A DNA stretch of 50,661 nt, from positions 1 through 50,661 of the forward strand of contig NZ_JADCBK010000060.1 of NCBI RefSeq assembly GCF_020253525.1, read 5' to 3'. Positions 18,022 through 26,536 of the stretch are shown here, piece after piece (position 1 is the stretch's first letter; each line of letters begins with the position of its first letter). The translations under genes and the position numbers were made by a program. The stretch comes from Aquidulcibacter sp. (GTDB lineage Bacteria; Pseudomonadota; Alphaproteobacteria; Caulobacterales; Aquidulcibacteraceae). Under the pieces are notes generated by a model. It searched no databases and was not told the origin of the DNA. It saw only the letters and a list, made by a program, of their open reading frames with translations.

Positions 18022-18768
18022 ATGAGAATTCTTGTGCGCGCGCTTCTGCTCGCCTGCGCGACCATCGCAGTGCCATCTGCCCATGCACAGGGTGACATGC
18101 AGCCGATTGGCCGCTTTGCGATTGATCGCACGGAGGTTTCAGTCGCTGCCTTTCGCCGCTTTGTAGCCGCCACGGGCATGGTGACCATGGCTGAGCGCCA
18201 GGGCGGCGGTTCAGTGTTCGAGGCGGGCTGGGTGCGCAAGCCTGGCTGGACGTGGCGCACGCCCTTCGGTGAGCCCGCTGATGAGCGTGAGCCCGCGGTG
18301 CACATCACCTTTGACGAAGCAGCTGCCTATTGCCGATGGGCTGGCAAGCGCCTGCCGACGGATGCGGAATGGCTGGAAGCCGCGCATACGGAAAGGCGGG
18401 CGTCGCCTACACCGCCGTTCCAGACTGGCGCAACCTATCCCTATCCCAGTGGCGAACGCCCGACAGGCGCGAATTGTCTGCATGATTGCGGGCTGACACC
18501 TTTCGCATTGGACCGTTCGGTCAAGCTCAATCGTGGCATCGGCCCCGCACGCGTTGGCACAACGCAGGCCGGGGTGAATGGGCTTTACGACATGGGGGCC
18601 AATGTCTGGGAATGTGTGGATAGGGCGCAGGGGAATGAACGCATCACGCGCGGCGGATCCTGGTGGTATGGCGCGGCGCAGATGCGCAACGACCATCGCG
18701 CCAGTAAGCCTCCGGAAACTGCGGTGGTCTATATCGGGTTTCGTTGTGCACAGGATCGGAGGTCCTGA
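18022..18768 (+). CDS. Exported formylglycine-generating-enzyme (SUMF1)-like protein
   Basis: The protein starts with a classic signal peptide (MRILVRALLLACATIAVPSA, cleavage probably after AHA), then runs through an FGE-sulfatase domain: DRTEVSVAAFRRFV, the HITFDEAAAYCRWAGKRLPT block with TDAEWLEAA, GLYDMGANVWECV, RGGSWW and the C-terminal GFRCA. The 248 residues are complete for the short form. True FGEs convert a sulfatase cysteine to formylglycine, but many members of this fold are binding or maturation proteins. No sulfatase is encoded nearby, so the substrate is unknown. An AGAGAGG site precedes the ATG at 18022. The next gene starts one base after the stop, so the two exported proteins form an operon. 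Confidence 0.85.
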   Translation: MRILVRALLLACATIAVPSAHAQGDMQPIGRFAIDRTEVSVAAFRRFVAATGMVTMAERQGGGSVFEAGWVRKPGWTWRTPFGEPADEREPAVHITFDEAAAYCRWAGKRLPTDAEWLEAAHTERRASPTPPFQTGATYPYPSGERPTGANCLHDCGLTPFALDRSVKLNRGIGPARVGTTQAGVNGLYDMGANVWECVDRAQGNERITRGGSWWYGAAQMRNDHRASKPPETAVVYIGFRCAQDRRS

Positions 18769-18769
18769 A

Positions 18770-19285
18770 GTGACAAATCCATACGCTGCATTCGCTATTG
18801 CGCTGCTTGCTGTTGGCTTTGTCGCTGCCGCTGAAGCCAAGCGCATGGATCCTGTGTTGCTGCAGGGCAAAGCGCGGGCGATTGATGGCGATACGCTCCA
18901 GGTGGGCGATACGCGGCTGCGGTTGCACGGCATTGATGCACCTGAGTTGCGGCAAACCTGCGAGGACAGCGCTGGCGAAGTCTGGGCTTGCGGGCGCCGT
19001 GCCGCATCCGAATTAGCAGCTGCAGTCGCCGGTGGCGAAATTCACTGCATCAGCCTCGAGCGGGATCGTTATCAGCGCCTTGTAGCGACCTGCTGGGCAG
19101 GCGGTCGGGATGTCGGGCAGTCACTTGTCGCGCATGGCTGGGCTGTCGCGTATCGGCGCTTTTCGGTGGATTATGTGAGCGAGGAGAATCTCGCACGCTA
19201 TCTCACGCATGGGATGAGGGCGGGACGGTTTGAGATGCCCTGGGACTGGCGTCAGGGAAGGCGGAGGCAGGAGGCAAGTCGCTAA
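18770..19285 (+). CDS. Exported thermonuclease (staphylococcal nuclease-like)
   Basis: A signal peptide or anchor (about residues 1-25) precedes an SNase domain. The visible catalytic set is DGDT, the Arg and Glu in LRLHGIDAPE, and the later Arg in ERDRYQRLVA, corresponding to the residues that bind calcium and phosphate in micrococcal nuclease. AHGWAVAYRRFS closes the fold. The start is a GTG at 18770 with GGAGGT upstream; a longer frame upstream overlaps the previous gene and is unlikely to be translated. The roughly 171-residue product would degrade DNA or RNA outside the cytoplasm. Its coupling to the FGE-like gene suggests a shared exported function, which the sequence does not define. 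Confidence 0.88.
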   Translation: MTNPYAAFAIALLAVGFVAAAEAKRMDPVLLQGKARAIDGDTLQVGDTRLRLHGIDAPELRQTCEDSAGEVWACGRRAASELAAAVAGGEIHCISLERDRYQRLVATCWAGGRDVGQSLVAHGWAVAYRRFSVDYVSEENLARYLTHGMRAGRFEMPWDWRQGRRRQEASR

Positions 19286-19562
19286 GGCCGGATAATCGAG
19301 GATTGCGCCTCCCAACTGTCCTCAATGAAATTGTCACAGAAAATCCCAACCTGAACTATCTTCTCGTTGACATGCACTTCTTCCACGAAGCTAGCACGGT
19401 CGTATCAAACTCTCCAACGATGTGAAGGCGATTTTTTTGACGCGGTACACGAGAGTAAGCGTAGCCGACCGTAACTGCCGTCCCACCTAATGCGCGATGA
19501 GCCTCTGCCTGCGACGATGCCATTGTTCGTGTAAAGCGGCGGCTTGCCTCGAGGGTTTGCAT
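19282..19562 (-). pseudogene. Small gene behind the FtsH-like gene, apparently frameshifted
   Basis: The ATG at 19562 lies two bases after the stop of the FtsH-like gene. The first frame runs 68 codons (MQTLEASRRFTRTM to KKCMSTRR). In another frame the DNA continues with a protein-like acidic sequence, SFVEEVHVNEKIVQVGIFCD and then FIEDSWEAQSSIIRP, ending at TAG 19284-19282. One base lost or gained somewhere between about 19353 and 19400 would join them into a protein of about 95 residues. It overlaps the end of the convergent thermonuclease gene. I recognise no family. It may be a decayed gene, a programmed frameshift or two tiny genes. Confidence 0.4.
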
Positions 19563-19564
19563 GC

Positions 19565-21682
19565 CTATTGGAAAGGTTTGATTGCCCTTCTGGGTCCATT
19601 AGCTTGATTTTGAGCTGGTGGTTTCATCCTTGATTTCCTTCGCCATCGAGCAACAATGGCATCGACCTCATCCCCGTTGATGACCTCATTCTGCGCAAGT
19701 AGCTTATAGATTCGATCGAATGCTTCGCGGTTGCTACTGATGGCCTGCTTAGCGCGAGAATAAGCCGTTTCCAGCATTCCGTTCACCTCACTCTGGAGAC
19801 TACCATCTGCAGACAATGCGCTCGCGATTTGCCTGGCTTCAATGCCACCCGTCCAAAGCATGCTGCGCTCGCCCCTTCCCATGCCCTGCGACATTAGCGC
19901 TGCTAACGCTACCGACGTGGCCTTGTACAAATCGCTTTCTTCGGCGCCACCCGACAATGTGGATGGGCAACCCAGTACAACCTCCTCTGCCGCACGTCCG
20001 GCAAGAAGAATCATCATTCGCTTTTCAATGTCCTGGCGCGTAAGACATGGTTGGTCCGTGGCAATGACCTCGCCGCCCCCGTATTGCGTAGCAAGCAAGC
20101 TAACCCGCCGTACGACGCCTCTATCGTGGAGAGCTGCTACCAGGGCATGCCCGACCTCGTGGATCGCAACCCGCTTCCTCACTTCCGGATGCAGTCTGGG
20201 CTGGCCTGCACGAATGGCAGCCAGCAGATCGGCTTTGATCATCGGACGATCTTCAAATCGAGCACGACGCCGCGCATCGCGCACGAACCGTTCTGCCATG
20301 GCCGGGCTTGAGCCAACCGCGAAGTTGGCTACGCGCCGGAGATCTTGCTCGGCGAGATCACTGCCCAGATGGAACCTGAGAATTCCCGTGAGCCCCGTGA
20401 CGTCCGGCAGACTGAGCCGAATCTCCCTATCAAGTCGCCCCGGGCGCCGCAGCGCAGCGTCAACGCGCTCAGGGTAGTTTGTCGTACCAATGACTACCAC
20501 CCCCTCGCGTCCCTCTAGACCATCGAGTTGTTCGAGAAATGCATTCAAAACCTGGGTTTCATACCCCGCATTACGGCCTTCCATACTCCTCCGATTACCG
20601 GCCGAATCTACCTCATCCACTAGAACAATGCAGGGTGTATGCTGGCGTGCTGCATTGAAGGTTTCGATCATGGCTCGCAGCATTGTGTCAAGACTTCCTG
20701 CGGCCTGCCACACTGCAAAGCTACCCTGAAAAATGGGCACACGACAGGTCGCTGCAACCGCTCGGGCAGCTGTGGTCTTGCCCACGCCGGGCGGCCCTGA
20801 CAAAAGAACTCCACGGTCAACATCGCGCCATAAAATTCGTCCCTGCTTGTACAGAGAAATATCCCGAGCCAGTGCGTTCCCCCAATCGACGACGCTGTCC
20901 ATGCCGCATAATTCAGCCAACCTTGGGGTAGGCTCAGTTGATTGTGTCATCACCAGGTCTCGGACACGTTCGATGAAGCCATTCGGATCACCGTCTCGCC
21001 GAACCGCCAGCGCTAAATCCGCTTGCCTGACCCGACAAGCAATCTCGTGCTCAAGCTGCTTCGTAGGTGCGCGCCCAGTGACGGCTACTGCAACCTCAGA
21101 TACCATCTCGGCGCTGATGGCAGGCGCATGCAGACGATATTCTGCGATGCGGCACAAATCCGCAGGCAGGTGCCGTGTTGGTGCAGGGCTGATTCCTACA
21201 ATCGGATTACCCCTGGCCAATGCGTGCCTCACCGCCTCATTTCCGTGATCCGCACGATCAGATCGTAGTCGCCCGTCGCGAAAGTATGAAACCCACCTAT
21301 CGGCTGCGTCTGTGTTTGGGCAGTCTGCGAAAACTGCACGCCGCAGACCATCACCCAGAGGCAGAACCATGTCTGCGTTTGGCACAGCGATAACCACAGC
21401 GGCGAACCCGCTGCGTAACTTTTCTACCAATTCGGGCTCTGCGGCCAGGATGCGTCGCGCTAAGGCGTAGCCCAACGCCGAGTCGGCTCGCGGGACGCTG
21501 TGGGAGGCTTCGTCTGGTTCGCCGCGTTGACAGATGGTAGGCGCGCTCAGGACATCACTGCGCGACCGTCTGGAAGCGGACTTCACAGACCGCTGGGGTT
21601 TTGACTGCATTTCGATAACCGCATTCGATGAAATTGGGCGCAGTTCCGGCGCCCACGAAAAAAACCGACTTATGAGCGGCAA
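19565..21682 (-). CDS. Soluble FtsH-like AAA+ zinc metalloprotease
   Basis: The C-terminal two thirds match the FtsH plan: Walker A SGPPGVGKT (295-303), Walker B CIVLVDEVDS (351-360), the second region of homology with RRPGRLDREI, then an M41 peptidase with the zinc motif HEVGH (508-512) and the third ligand in GAEESDLYKAT (D584). The first about 250 residues are not the usual periplasmic domain with two membrane helices; I see no transmembrane segment, so the enzyme is probably cytosolic. The N-terminal domain may select substrates. The TTG at 21682 with a nearby AGGG is used; an ATG at 21610 is an alternative. It would unfold and degrade specific proteins using ATP. A small, broken gene follows directly. 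Confidence 0.85.
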   Translation of the reverse strand: MPLISRFFSWAPELRPISSNAVIEMQSKPQRSVKSASRRSRSDVLSAPTICQRGEPDEASHSVPRADSALGYALARRILAAEPELVEKLRSGFAAVVIAVPNADMVLPLGDGLRRAVFADCPNTDAADRWVSYFRDGRLRSDRADHGNEAVRHALARGNPIVGISPAPTRHLPADLCRIAEYRLHAPAISAEMVSEVAVAVTGRAPTKQLEHEIACRVRQADLALAVRRDGDPNGFIERVRDLVMTQSTEPTPRLAELCGMDSVVDWGNALARDISLYKQGRILWRDVDRGVLLSGPPGVGKTTAARAVAATCRVPIFQGSFAVWQAAGSLDTMLRAMIETFNAARQHTPCIVLVDEVDSAGNRRSMEGRNAGYETQVLNAFLEQLDGLEGREGVVVIGTTNYPERVDAALRRPGRLDREIRLSLPDVTGLTGILRFHLGSDLAEQDLRRVANFAVGSSPAMAERFVRDARRRARFEDRPMIKADLLAAIRAGQPRLHPEVRKRVAIHEVGHALVAALHDRGVVRRVSLLATQYGGGEVIATDQPCLTRQDIEKRMMILLAGRAAEEVVLGCPSTLSGGAEESDLYKATSVALAALMSQGMGRGERSMLWTGGIEARQIASALSADGSLQSEVNGMLETAYSRAKQAISSNREAFDRIYKLLAQNEVINGDEVDAIVARWRRKSRMKPPAQNQANGPRRAIKPFQ

Positions 21683-22135
21683 AGGCCCTAACGGGCAGCC
21701 GTCATATGCGTTGCGCAGATATCGATATCAAACGCGACAGCACCTCAGCGCGAAAAGCTGAGCGCAAGCTCTGGGAGGGTGTTTCCGACGCGTTCATGGA
21801 GTTTGGCTACCGAAAGAGACCCCTCAGAGTCAAGAGTATTTTTGCTGCCCCAAGAAAGACTGCAGTTTCGCATACGGGCACCGCGCTATAATCTTCGAAG
21901 TGAGAACTTTTTGTTTGTGGAGAGGAGACATTTTGCTTGTCCGTCGTCAGATCATTTGAGACCGCTTTCCGTGTTGAGTTACGGAATATCTGCGCCATCG
22001 CGGTCTCATTCACAGCGAAGTCGCGGTTAAGCAGCGAGCTTCAGGCGCGGGTTCTCCCGTATTTGATGCTGCCGTTTCAACGGAATAGTCAGCCCTCACA
22101 AGTAACAGATGTCAGCAGGGAGGACGGCGGTTACC
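21683..22135. other. Intergenic region with an IS end fragment
   Basis: This is a 453-base gap upstream of the FtsH-like gene. No convincing intact gene is present. The right half holds the IS end described at 21938-22083. The promoter of the minus-strand protease gene should lie in the left half, but none could be assigned by eye. Confidence 0.5.
21938..22083 (-). mobile_element. IS end fragment (copy A) with a transposase tail
   Basis: TGTCCGTCGTCAG at 21938, followed by TTGAGACC and, about 12 bases on, TTGAGTTACGGA, matches the terminus of the IS fragment at 30357-30376 and beyond. A minus-strand frame ending at TAA 22029-22027 reads PLKRQHQIRENPRLKLAA, which looks like the tail of a transposase, so this would be the 3' end of an element reading leftwards. 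A 9-base inverted repeat (TGAGACCGC at 21957, GCGGTCTCA at 22000) lies within the end. Confidence 0.5.
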
Positions 22136-22543
22136 CTAAAGCGTTGGCTCCCGATCAATCATCGACACATGCGCAGCCACGACCTTCCATCCAACATCAG
22201 GGAAGCGCACCCAGGTCTGCATCTGGCGGCCGATCATATTCTGGCCGCGCACCTTATAGACCAGCGTGACGGTAGCAACATCGCGACCAATGGTGACGAT
22301 ATCAAGCCGTAGGCGTTTCTCTTTGCTGCCGGGGCCCGGCGGGCGCGCTACGCGGTGAGCATGGATACGATCAAACCCGTAGCCATGTTCGTAATTCGCC
22401 AGCCGGATCGTGTGTGGGCTGTTCCAGAAAGTGCCATCCAGCACCGCGACATCCTTGTCGATCAGTGCCTGCTCATAGCGTTCGAATAGGTCGCGGACCT
22501 CCTCAACAATTTCGGGGATATTCGGGGTACGGTCGTTATTCAT
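22136..22543 (-). CDS. AtzH/HpxZ-like (DUF3225) amidase-associated protein
   Basis: This 135-residue protein of the SnoaL/NTF2 fold group has the pattern of AtzH or HpxZ: PEIVEEVRDLFERYEQALID at the start, LDGTFWNSPHTIRL, a central RIHAHRVARPPG, and the final HVSMIDREP. Such genes sit beside amidases that act on biuret, oxalurate or related ureides, as AtzE does in cyanurate breakdown. Its ATG overlaps the amidase stop by four bases (ATGA), so the two are translated together. AtzH is reported to help the amidase step; here the exact substrate is unknown. No other cyanurate or oxalurate pathway gene is in view. Confidence 0.85.
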   Translation of the reverse strand: MNNDRTPNIPEIVEEVRDLFERYEQALIDKDVAVLDGTFWNSPHTIRLANYEHGYGFDRIHAHRVARPPGPGSKEKRLRLDIVTIGRDVATVTLVYKVRGQNMIGRQMQTWVRFPDVGWKVVAAHVSMIDREPTL

Positions 22544-23715
22544 GCTTGCTCCTCCATTGCCCGCGCCACGGCGACAAGTGTCGCATCGCTGCCACGTGGG
22601 CCAATGATTGAAAGGCCTATGGGCAGCCCATCAATCGTCGCACCCGGCAGATTGACTTGCGGATGTCCGGCCAACCCGCCCTGGGCGCAAAGGCAGGTGA
22701 TGCGATCGCGCAGCGGATCGAGCATCGAAAGACGCTGCCCGCGTAGCGGCGCCGGGAATGGCGTGGTGGGCAGGCAAAGGATGGTACCAGATGGCAGCAA
22801 CCAAGCCATGCGGCCCCTTGCTTCCTGGCGCATCAGATTGGCCCAGCCACGCTCACTGTCCGGCACCATCGAGCCCATGACTAAGTTGCGCGCGACAGAA
22901 AAGGCAAAGCGTGGATTACGCTCGTCGAGCCAATCCTTGAAGGTGTTATAGGCCTCAACCGGTTGCAGCGTGCGCTGGGCGCGTGCCCAAACCGATAGGC
23001 CTTGCGGCGCCATGACTTCCTCGCGGCTCGCGCCAATCAGTGCAGCAAGCCGCGCCACCATCGGCTGTAGCGCAGCCGCTACAGGCGCATCCGCAAAGCC
23101 GAAAGCATCCATCGCGATCACGAGCTTTGTCGGCAGTGTGGTGGGTATCTCCTCCTGCAGCAGCACGGATGAGACGCGCGCAAAGGTGGCTGCATCACGT
23201 GCGAACCATCCGGTGGTGTCGGAGGTCGGCGCCTGCGACATCATGCCGGTAACATCAAGCCTTCCATGTGTTGGCCTGATTCCATAAAGGCCGCAGAAGC
23301 TCGCTGGCACGCGCACCGAGCCACCCGTATCGGTGCCAAGCGCAGTATCGCAGATGCCAGCGGCAACCGCGGCGGCAGAGCCTGAGGAGGACCCGCCAGC
23401 TACCCGACCGGGGGCACGCACATTTATAGGCGTACCATCGAAGGCGTTCTCTCCCAGGATGCCGAGCGATACCTCGTCCGTGATCGTCTTGCCGATGAGC
23501 GTCGCGCCGCCATCGAGTAGCGCCTGTACAGCCCAGGCGTGCTGCGTTGGGATCGGGCGGCCCGTCGGCCAGTCGTGATTGCCGCCACCAGTGGGCACAC
23601 CGGCAATATCAAACAGGTCCTTGACAGCAAAGGTGAGGCCAGCGAGAGGCCCACTGGGCCGTCCTTCGATATGGATGCGTGGGCCGGGCACGAAGGCGCC
23701 GATGTCTTCTGTCAT
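22540..23715 (-). CDS. Amidase-signature hydrolase (short AMI1/AtzE-like form)
   Basis: This is an amidase-signature enzyme with the Ser-Ser-Lys triad: the Lys lies in AGLTFAVKDLFDIAG, the nucleophile region in GGSSSGSAAAVAAG, and the partner serine in GTDTGGSVRVPASFCGLYG. At 391 residues it is a short form, like the AMI1 type, without the long C-terminal extension. It hydrolyses a carboxamide bond in the cytoplasm; coupling to the AtzH-like gene points to a ureide such as carboxybiuret or oxalurate, but this is inference. AGGGA lies before the ATG at 23715. The divergent neighbour at 24025 is unrelated, so the two genes stand as a two-gene operon. Confidence 0.88.
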   Translation of the reverse strand: MTEDIGAFVPGPRIHIEGRPSGPLAGLTFAVKDLFDIAGVPTGGGNHDWPTGRPIPTQHAWAVQALLDGGATLIGKTITDEVSLGILGENAFDGTPINVRAPGRVAGGSSSGSAAAVAAGICDTALGTDTGGSVRVPASFCGLYGIRPTHGRLDVTGMMSQAPTSDTTGWFARDAATFARVSSVLLQEEIPTTLPTKLVIAMDAFGFADAPVAAALQPMVARLAALIGASREEVMAPQGLSVWARAQRTLQPVEAYNTFKDWLDERNPRFAFSVARNLVMGSMVPDSERGWANLMRQEARGRMAWLLPSGTILCLPTTPFPAPLRGQRLSMLDPLRDRITCLCAQGGLAGHPQVNLPGATIDGLPIGLSIIGPRGSDATLVAVARAMEEQA

Positions 23716-24024
23716 GTCATTTCCCTCGTGATGGCGCCATTCGGACGGCGAAACTGGGACGGCGCGTTTCAGTCAACCAAGCCATGATTAAGGCTTATCT
23801 GCCTCCACCTGTCACGTGTGATGAAACTGAATTGTGCAGCTAAACTCTTTACCCTTCCGGGCGGCACGCTGCCCCTGCCGGATGGCCTTGAAGGATGGGT
23901 GAAATCTACACTGCTGCCAATGATACCCGGCTACCTGCGATCCTGACATTCAAACCTCTTTGTCAATTTAGGGCTCTTCTGACAACCAGCTTGCGGAACG
24001 TGAAGGACTGAGGAAAACTGATGA
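23716..24024. other. Divergent intergenic region
   Basis: This 309-base gap holds the promoters for the amidase pair (minus) and the 476-residue protein (plus). A plus-strand 40-codon frame near 23821-23943 (MKLNCAAKLFTLPGG) has no good ribosome binding site and no recognisable family. I see no other feature. Confidence 0.5.
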
Positions 24025-25455
24025 TTGAATTGGAACGAGGAAGCGGCCCTGCGACCGAAACACGATATATCCGGCCTGATCGCCTGGGTGCACCGGGATG
24101 AATGGCGCGGGCCGATGCAGGAGACGCTGTCGCGTCACACCGCACAGGCTTGCCTTGACGCTGATGTTGATCTCGCCGACATCAAATCCATTGTTGGCGA
24201 TCATGCGGTCTCAACCGTTTGGGGCGCGTCCTTTGAAGACCTGCTCGCGACCAACATGCCCGATGGGCGTAATCTGGCTGATGAGTATCTGAAACGCCGC
24301 GGCTGGAAGGAAAGCGCCTCTACGCGCGAGTATATTGCGGGTCTCCGCCACTCTGTCATGAGCCTATATGAGGTGAGTGGCCTGGTTCCCGGCGAATCGA
24401 TGCTGCTACGTGATCTCATTCGTGGCGGCGAGCCTGTTCGAGTGATGGAGAAAAGCGGCTCCCAGGGCCTTAGGCAGTGGGATCGTATTGCCACGCGCGT
24501 AATCCCGCTGCGGGATCGGAGTGTTATCAGTGGTACGTTGATGCGCCTGGATCATGAGGCCAGCGATATTCTGAAAGAGAGGCTGGCCAAGATAGCACGA
24601 AAGAGAGTGCGACAAACGAAGAGCGAGGCCCGGGGCGAGGATAGCGGAACGGACCAGCAAGCCACCATAGTTGGATCTGCGACTGATCAGCTGCTCAGCA
24701 TGGCGGCCTTCATGTTCACCAATCTTTGGCTATCTGATGAACTGAACGCCGCGAAGGGGAACCAATTTCCTGAACTCTGTAATGCTGAGGGCGATCCGAT
24801 TGCCTTTACCAAAATGCATTTTCCCCTGAAATCAGGAGTTACGCTGGACCACGTCGCGGACGCGTTGAATACCCTGCCCTCACTGCAACAGGAGGATGCA
24901 AGCTTCTGGAACTGGTTGTCTGACGAAGGGCCTCATAAAAAAGCGCCACCGAAGAAGCAGAGCACAAAAAGCCTCGTGACCAGAATGGAAGATGGCGCCT
25001 TGGTTCTTGGGACCATTTCCTTGCAGGCCCGCAGGCTGACGCTTGAGGTGAATTCGGAAGCGCGCGCCAAGCGTGGTAGGGCCCTGCTGGAGCAGATCGT
25101 TTCCGGACTCGTCGGGCCGCCTCTGGTCGAGCATCTGGATCTCGCTGACCTTCGGAAGGCCAGAGGGGCTGAACCCATATCTGACCCTTTAAGCCTTTCG
25201 CCCGAGGAAAAGCGCGATTTCGTCAAGCGCACCCTGGATGCGCATTATCGCCAAGTCATCGAGGAACCGATCCCTGCTCTGGGCAATAAGTCTCCCCGGA
25301 CTCTGATCAAGACGCCAAAGGGGCGAGAGATGGTAGCCGCTTGGCTAAAAAGGGTGGAGAACCATGGTGAGTATAAGGAGCCGGATGACCCGTTGCGAAG
25401 TTATGACTTTACCTGGCTTTGGCGTGAATTGGGGCTGGAGGCGCTGAGGCGTTAG
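24025..25455 (+). CDS. Conserved uncharacterised protein, 476 residues
   Basis: I do not recognise a characterised family. The N-terminal half includes LYEVSGLVPGESMLLRDLIR followed by QWDRIATRVIPL, which I recall from bacterial proteins annotated only as hypothetical, some with SEC-C zinc motifs; no SEC-C cysteines are seen here. A basic, polar linker (KRVRQTKSEARGEDSG) sits near residue 200. The C-terminal part, with NKSPRTLIKTPKGREMVAAW and YDFTWLWRELGL, recalls the MbcA-like segment of such proteins. The start is a TTG at 24025, directly after an in-frame stop, with AGGAAA upstream; no ATG fits better. The protein appears soluble. Its role is unknown. Confidence 0.7.
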   Translation: MNWNEEAALRPKHDISGLIAWVHRDEWRGPMQETLSRHTAQACLDADVDLADIKSIVGDHAVSTVWGASFEDLLATNMPDGRNLADEYLKRRGWKESASTREYIAGLRHSVMSLYEVSGLVPGESMLLRDLIRGGEPVRVMEKSGSQGLRQWDRIATRVIPLRDRSVISGTLMRLDHEASDILKERLAKIARKRVRQTKSEARGEDSGTDQQATIVGSATDQLLSMAAFMFTNLWLSDELNAAKGNQFPELCNAEGDPIAFTKMHFPLKSGVTLDHVADALNTLPSLQQEDASFWNWLSDEGPHKKAPPKKQSTKSLVTRMEDGALVLGTISLQARRLTLEVNSEARAKRGRALLEQIVSGLVGPPLVEHLDLADLRKARGAEPISDPLSLSPEEKRDFVKRTLDAHYRQVIEEPIPALGNKSPRTLIKTPKGREMVAAWLKRVENHGEYKEPDDPLRSYDFTWLWRELGLEALRR

Positions 25456-25650
25456 GCTGTTTCTGATGACGCTGCATTCTTGTGCCGCATACTGAGGCTA
25501 CAGAAATTTTGCTGTTTTGTTGTTGATAGAACGACCTCGAAGCGTTCGGTCAAGAAAGCGGGAGCAGAAACCTGGCCGTAAAAAAAGCGGGCGGGCAACG
25601 AAACGATCCGGATAGGCTATTGCATATCTCATGGGCAAGGAGCGCGACAC

Positions 25651-26427
25651 ATGCAGAAGAGATTCGCAGGCAAGACGGCGGTGATCACCGGGGGTGCGTC
25701 AGGTATCGGGCTCGCAATCGCTCGGCGGTTTATTCAGGAAGGCGGCAAGGTTGCTGCTAATGACATCAATGCGGAAGGTGTGGCAGTACTGGCGACGGAA
25801 TTGGGTCAATCAGGCATTGCGATCATCGGTGATGTGACACGAGAGGATGATGTCGCATATCTTTTCTCAACAGCGATCGAACGCTTTGGCTCTGTTGATG
25901 CAAGCTTTCACGTCGCGGGCGCCAACAAGCACGCCTATATCTCGCGTATGGCAGAGGCCGATTGGGACTTTACCATCAATCTCTGCCTCAAAGGTGTGAT
26001 GTTCGCCATGAAGCATGCGGCCCAAGCCATGTTGAAGCAGGGGCGTGGCGCCATGGTGAATATTGCCTCCCTGAATGCGCATGTGCCGATGCATGCGGGG
26101 GCAGCCTATTCGACAGCCAAGGCCGGTGTTGAGATGCTGACAAAGAACGGCGCGCTGGAACTGACGCCAAGCGGCATAAGGGTGAACGCCATTCTACCCG
26201 GGCTTGTGCAGACCCCGCTCACCAAGCGCCTATTCGACAACGAAGAGATCCACGCGGCATTCATTGAGCGTATTCCGCAGGGAAGGGCAGCACAGCCAGA
26301 CGAAATCGCAGCACCGGCACTTTTTCTGGCAAGTGATGATGCCAGTTATATTTCAGGTGCTTCGTTATTGGTTGACGGCGCATGGGCGGTGAGTGGCTAT
26401 CCAGATATGCGACCTTGGCGCAATTGA
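25651..26427 (+). CDS. SDR family NAD(P)-dependent oxidoreductase
   Basis: This is a classical short-chain dehydrogenase of 258 residues. The cofactor loop is TGGASGIG, followed by the catalytic Ser in NIASLNAH and YSTAKAG carrying the catalytic Tyr and Lys; RVNAILPGLVQTPL and the C-terminal SGASLLVDGAW are also typical. The usual NNAG is replaced by VAGANKH, still close to family variation. AAGGAG precedes the ATG. It would oxidise or reduce an alcohol or ketone in the cytoplasm; the substrate cannot be read from the sequence. It stands alone between an uncharacterised gene and a convergent small gene. Confidence 0.9.
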   Translation: MQKRFAGKTAVITGGASGIGLAIARRFIQEGGKVAANDINAEGVAVLATELGQSGIAIIGDVTREDDVAYLFSTAIERFGSVDASFHVAGANKHAYISRMAEADWDFTINLCLKGVMFAMKHAAQAMLKQGRGAMVNIASLNAHVPMHAGAAYSTAKAGVEMLTKNGALELTPSGIRVNAILPGLVQTPLTKRLFDNEEIHAAFIERIPQGRAAQPDEIAAPALFLASDDASYISGASLLVDGAWAVSGYPDMRPWRN

Positions 26428-26536
26428 TGCAGGATGAGGCGGGCGTAAGCCTGATATGGACGTTCTCCTTGCCTTGAAACCTGCCACGCAAATATCTGAT
26501 CAGACTATCTTGGTGCTTGATCTTCATTTTCGCTGT

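Noticed and set aside
21706-21891. Plus-strand frame of 61 codons upstream of the IS end
   Set aside because: It has no ribosome binding site and no recognisable family, and it overlaps the likely promoter of the protease gene.
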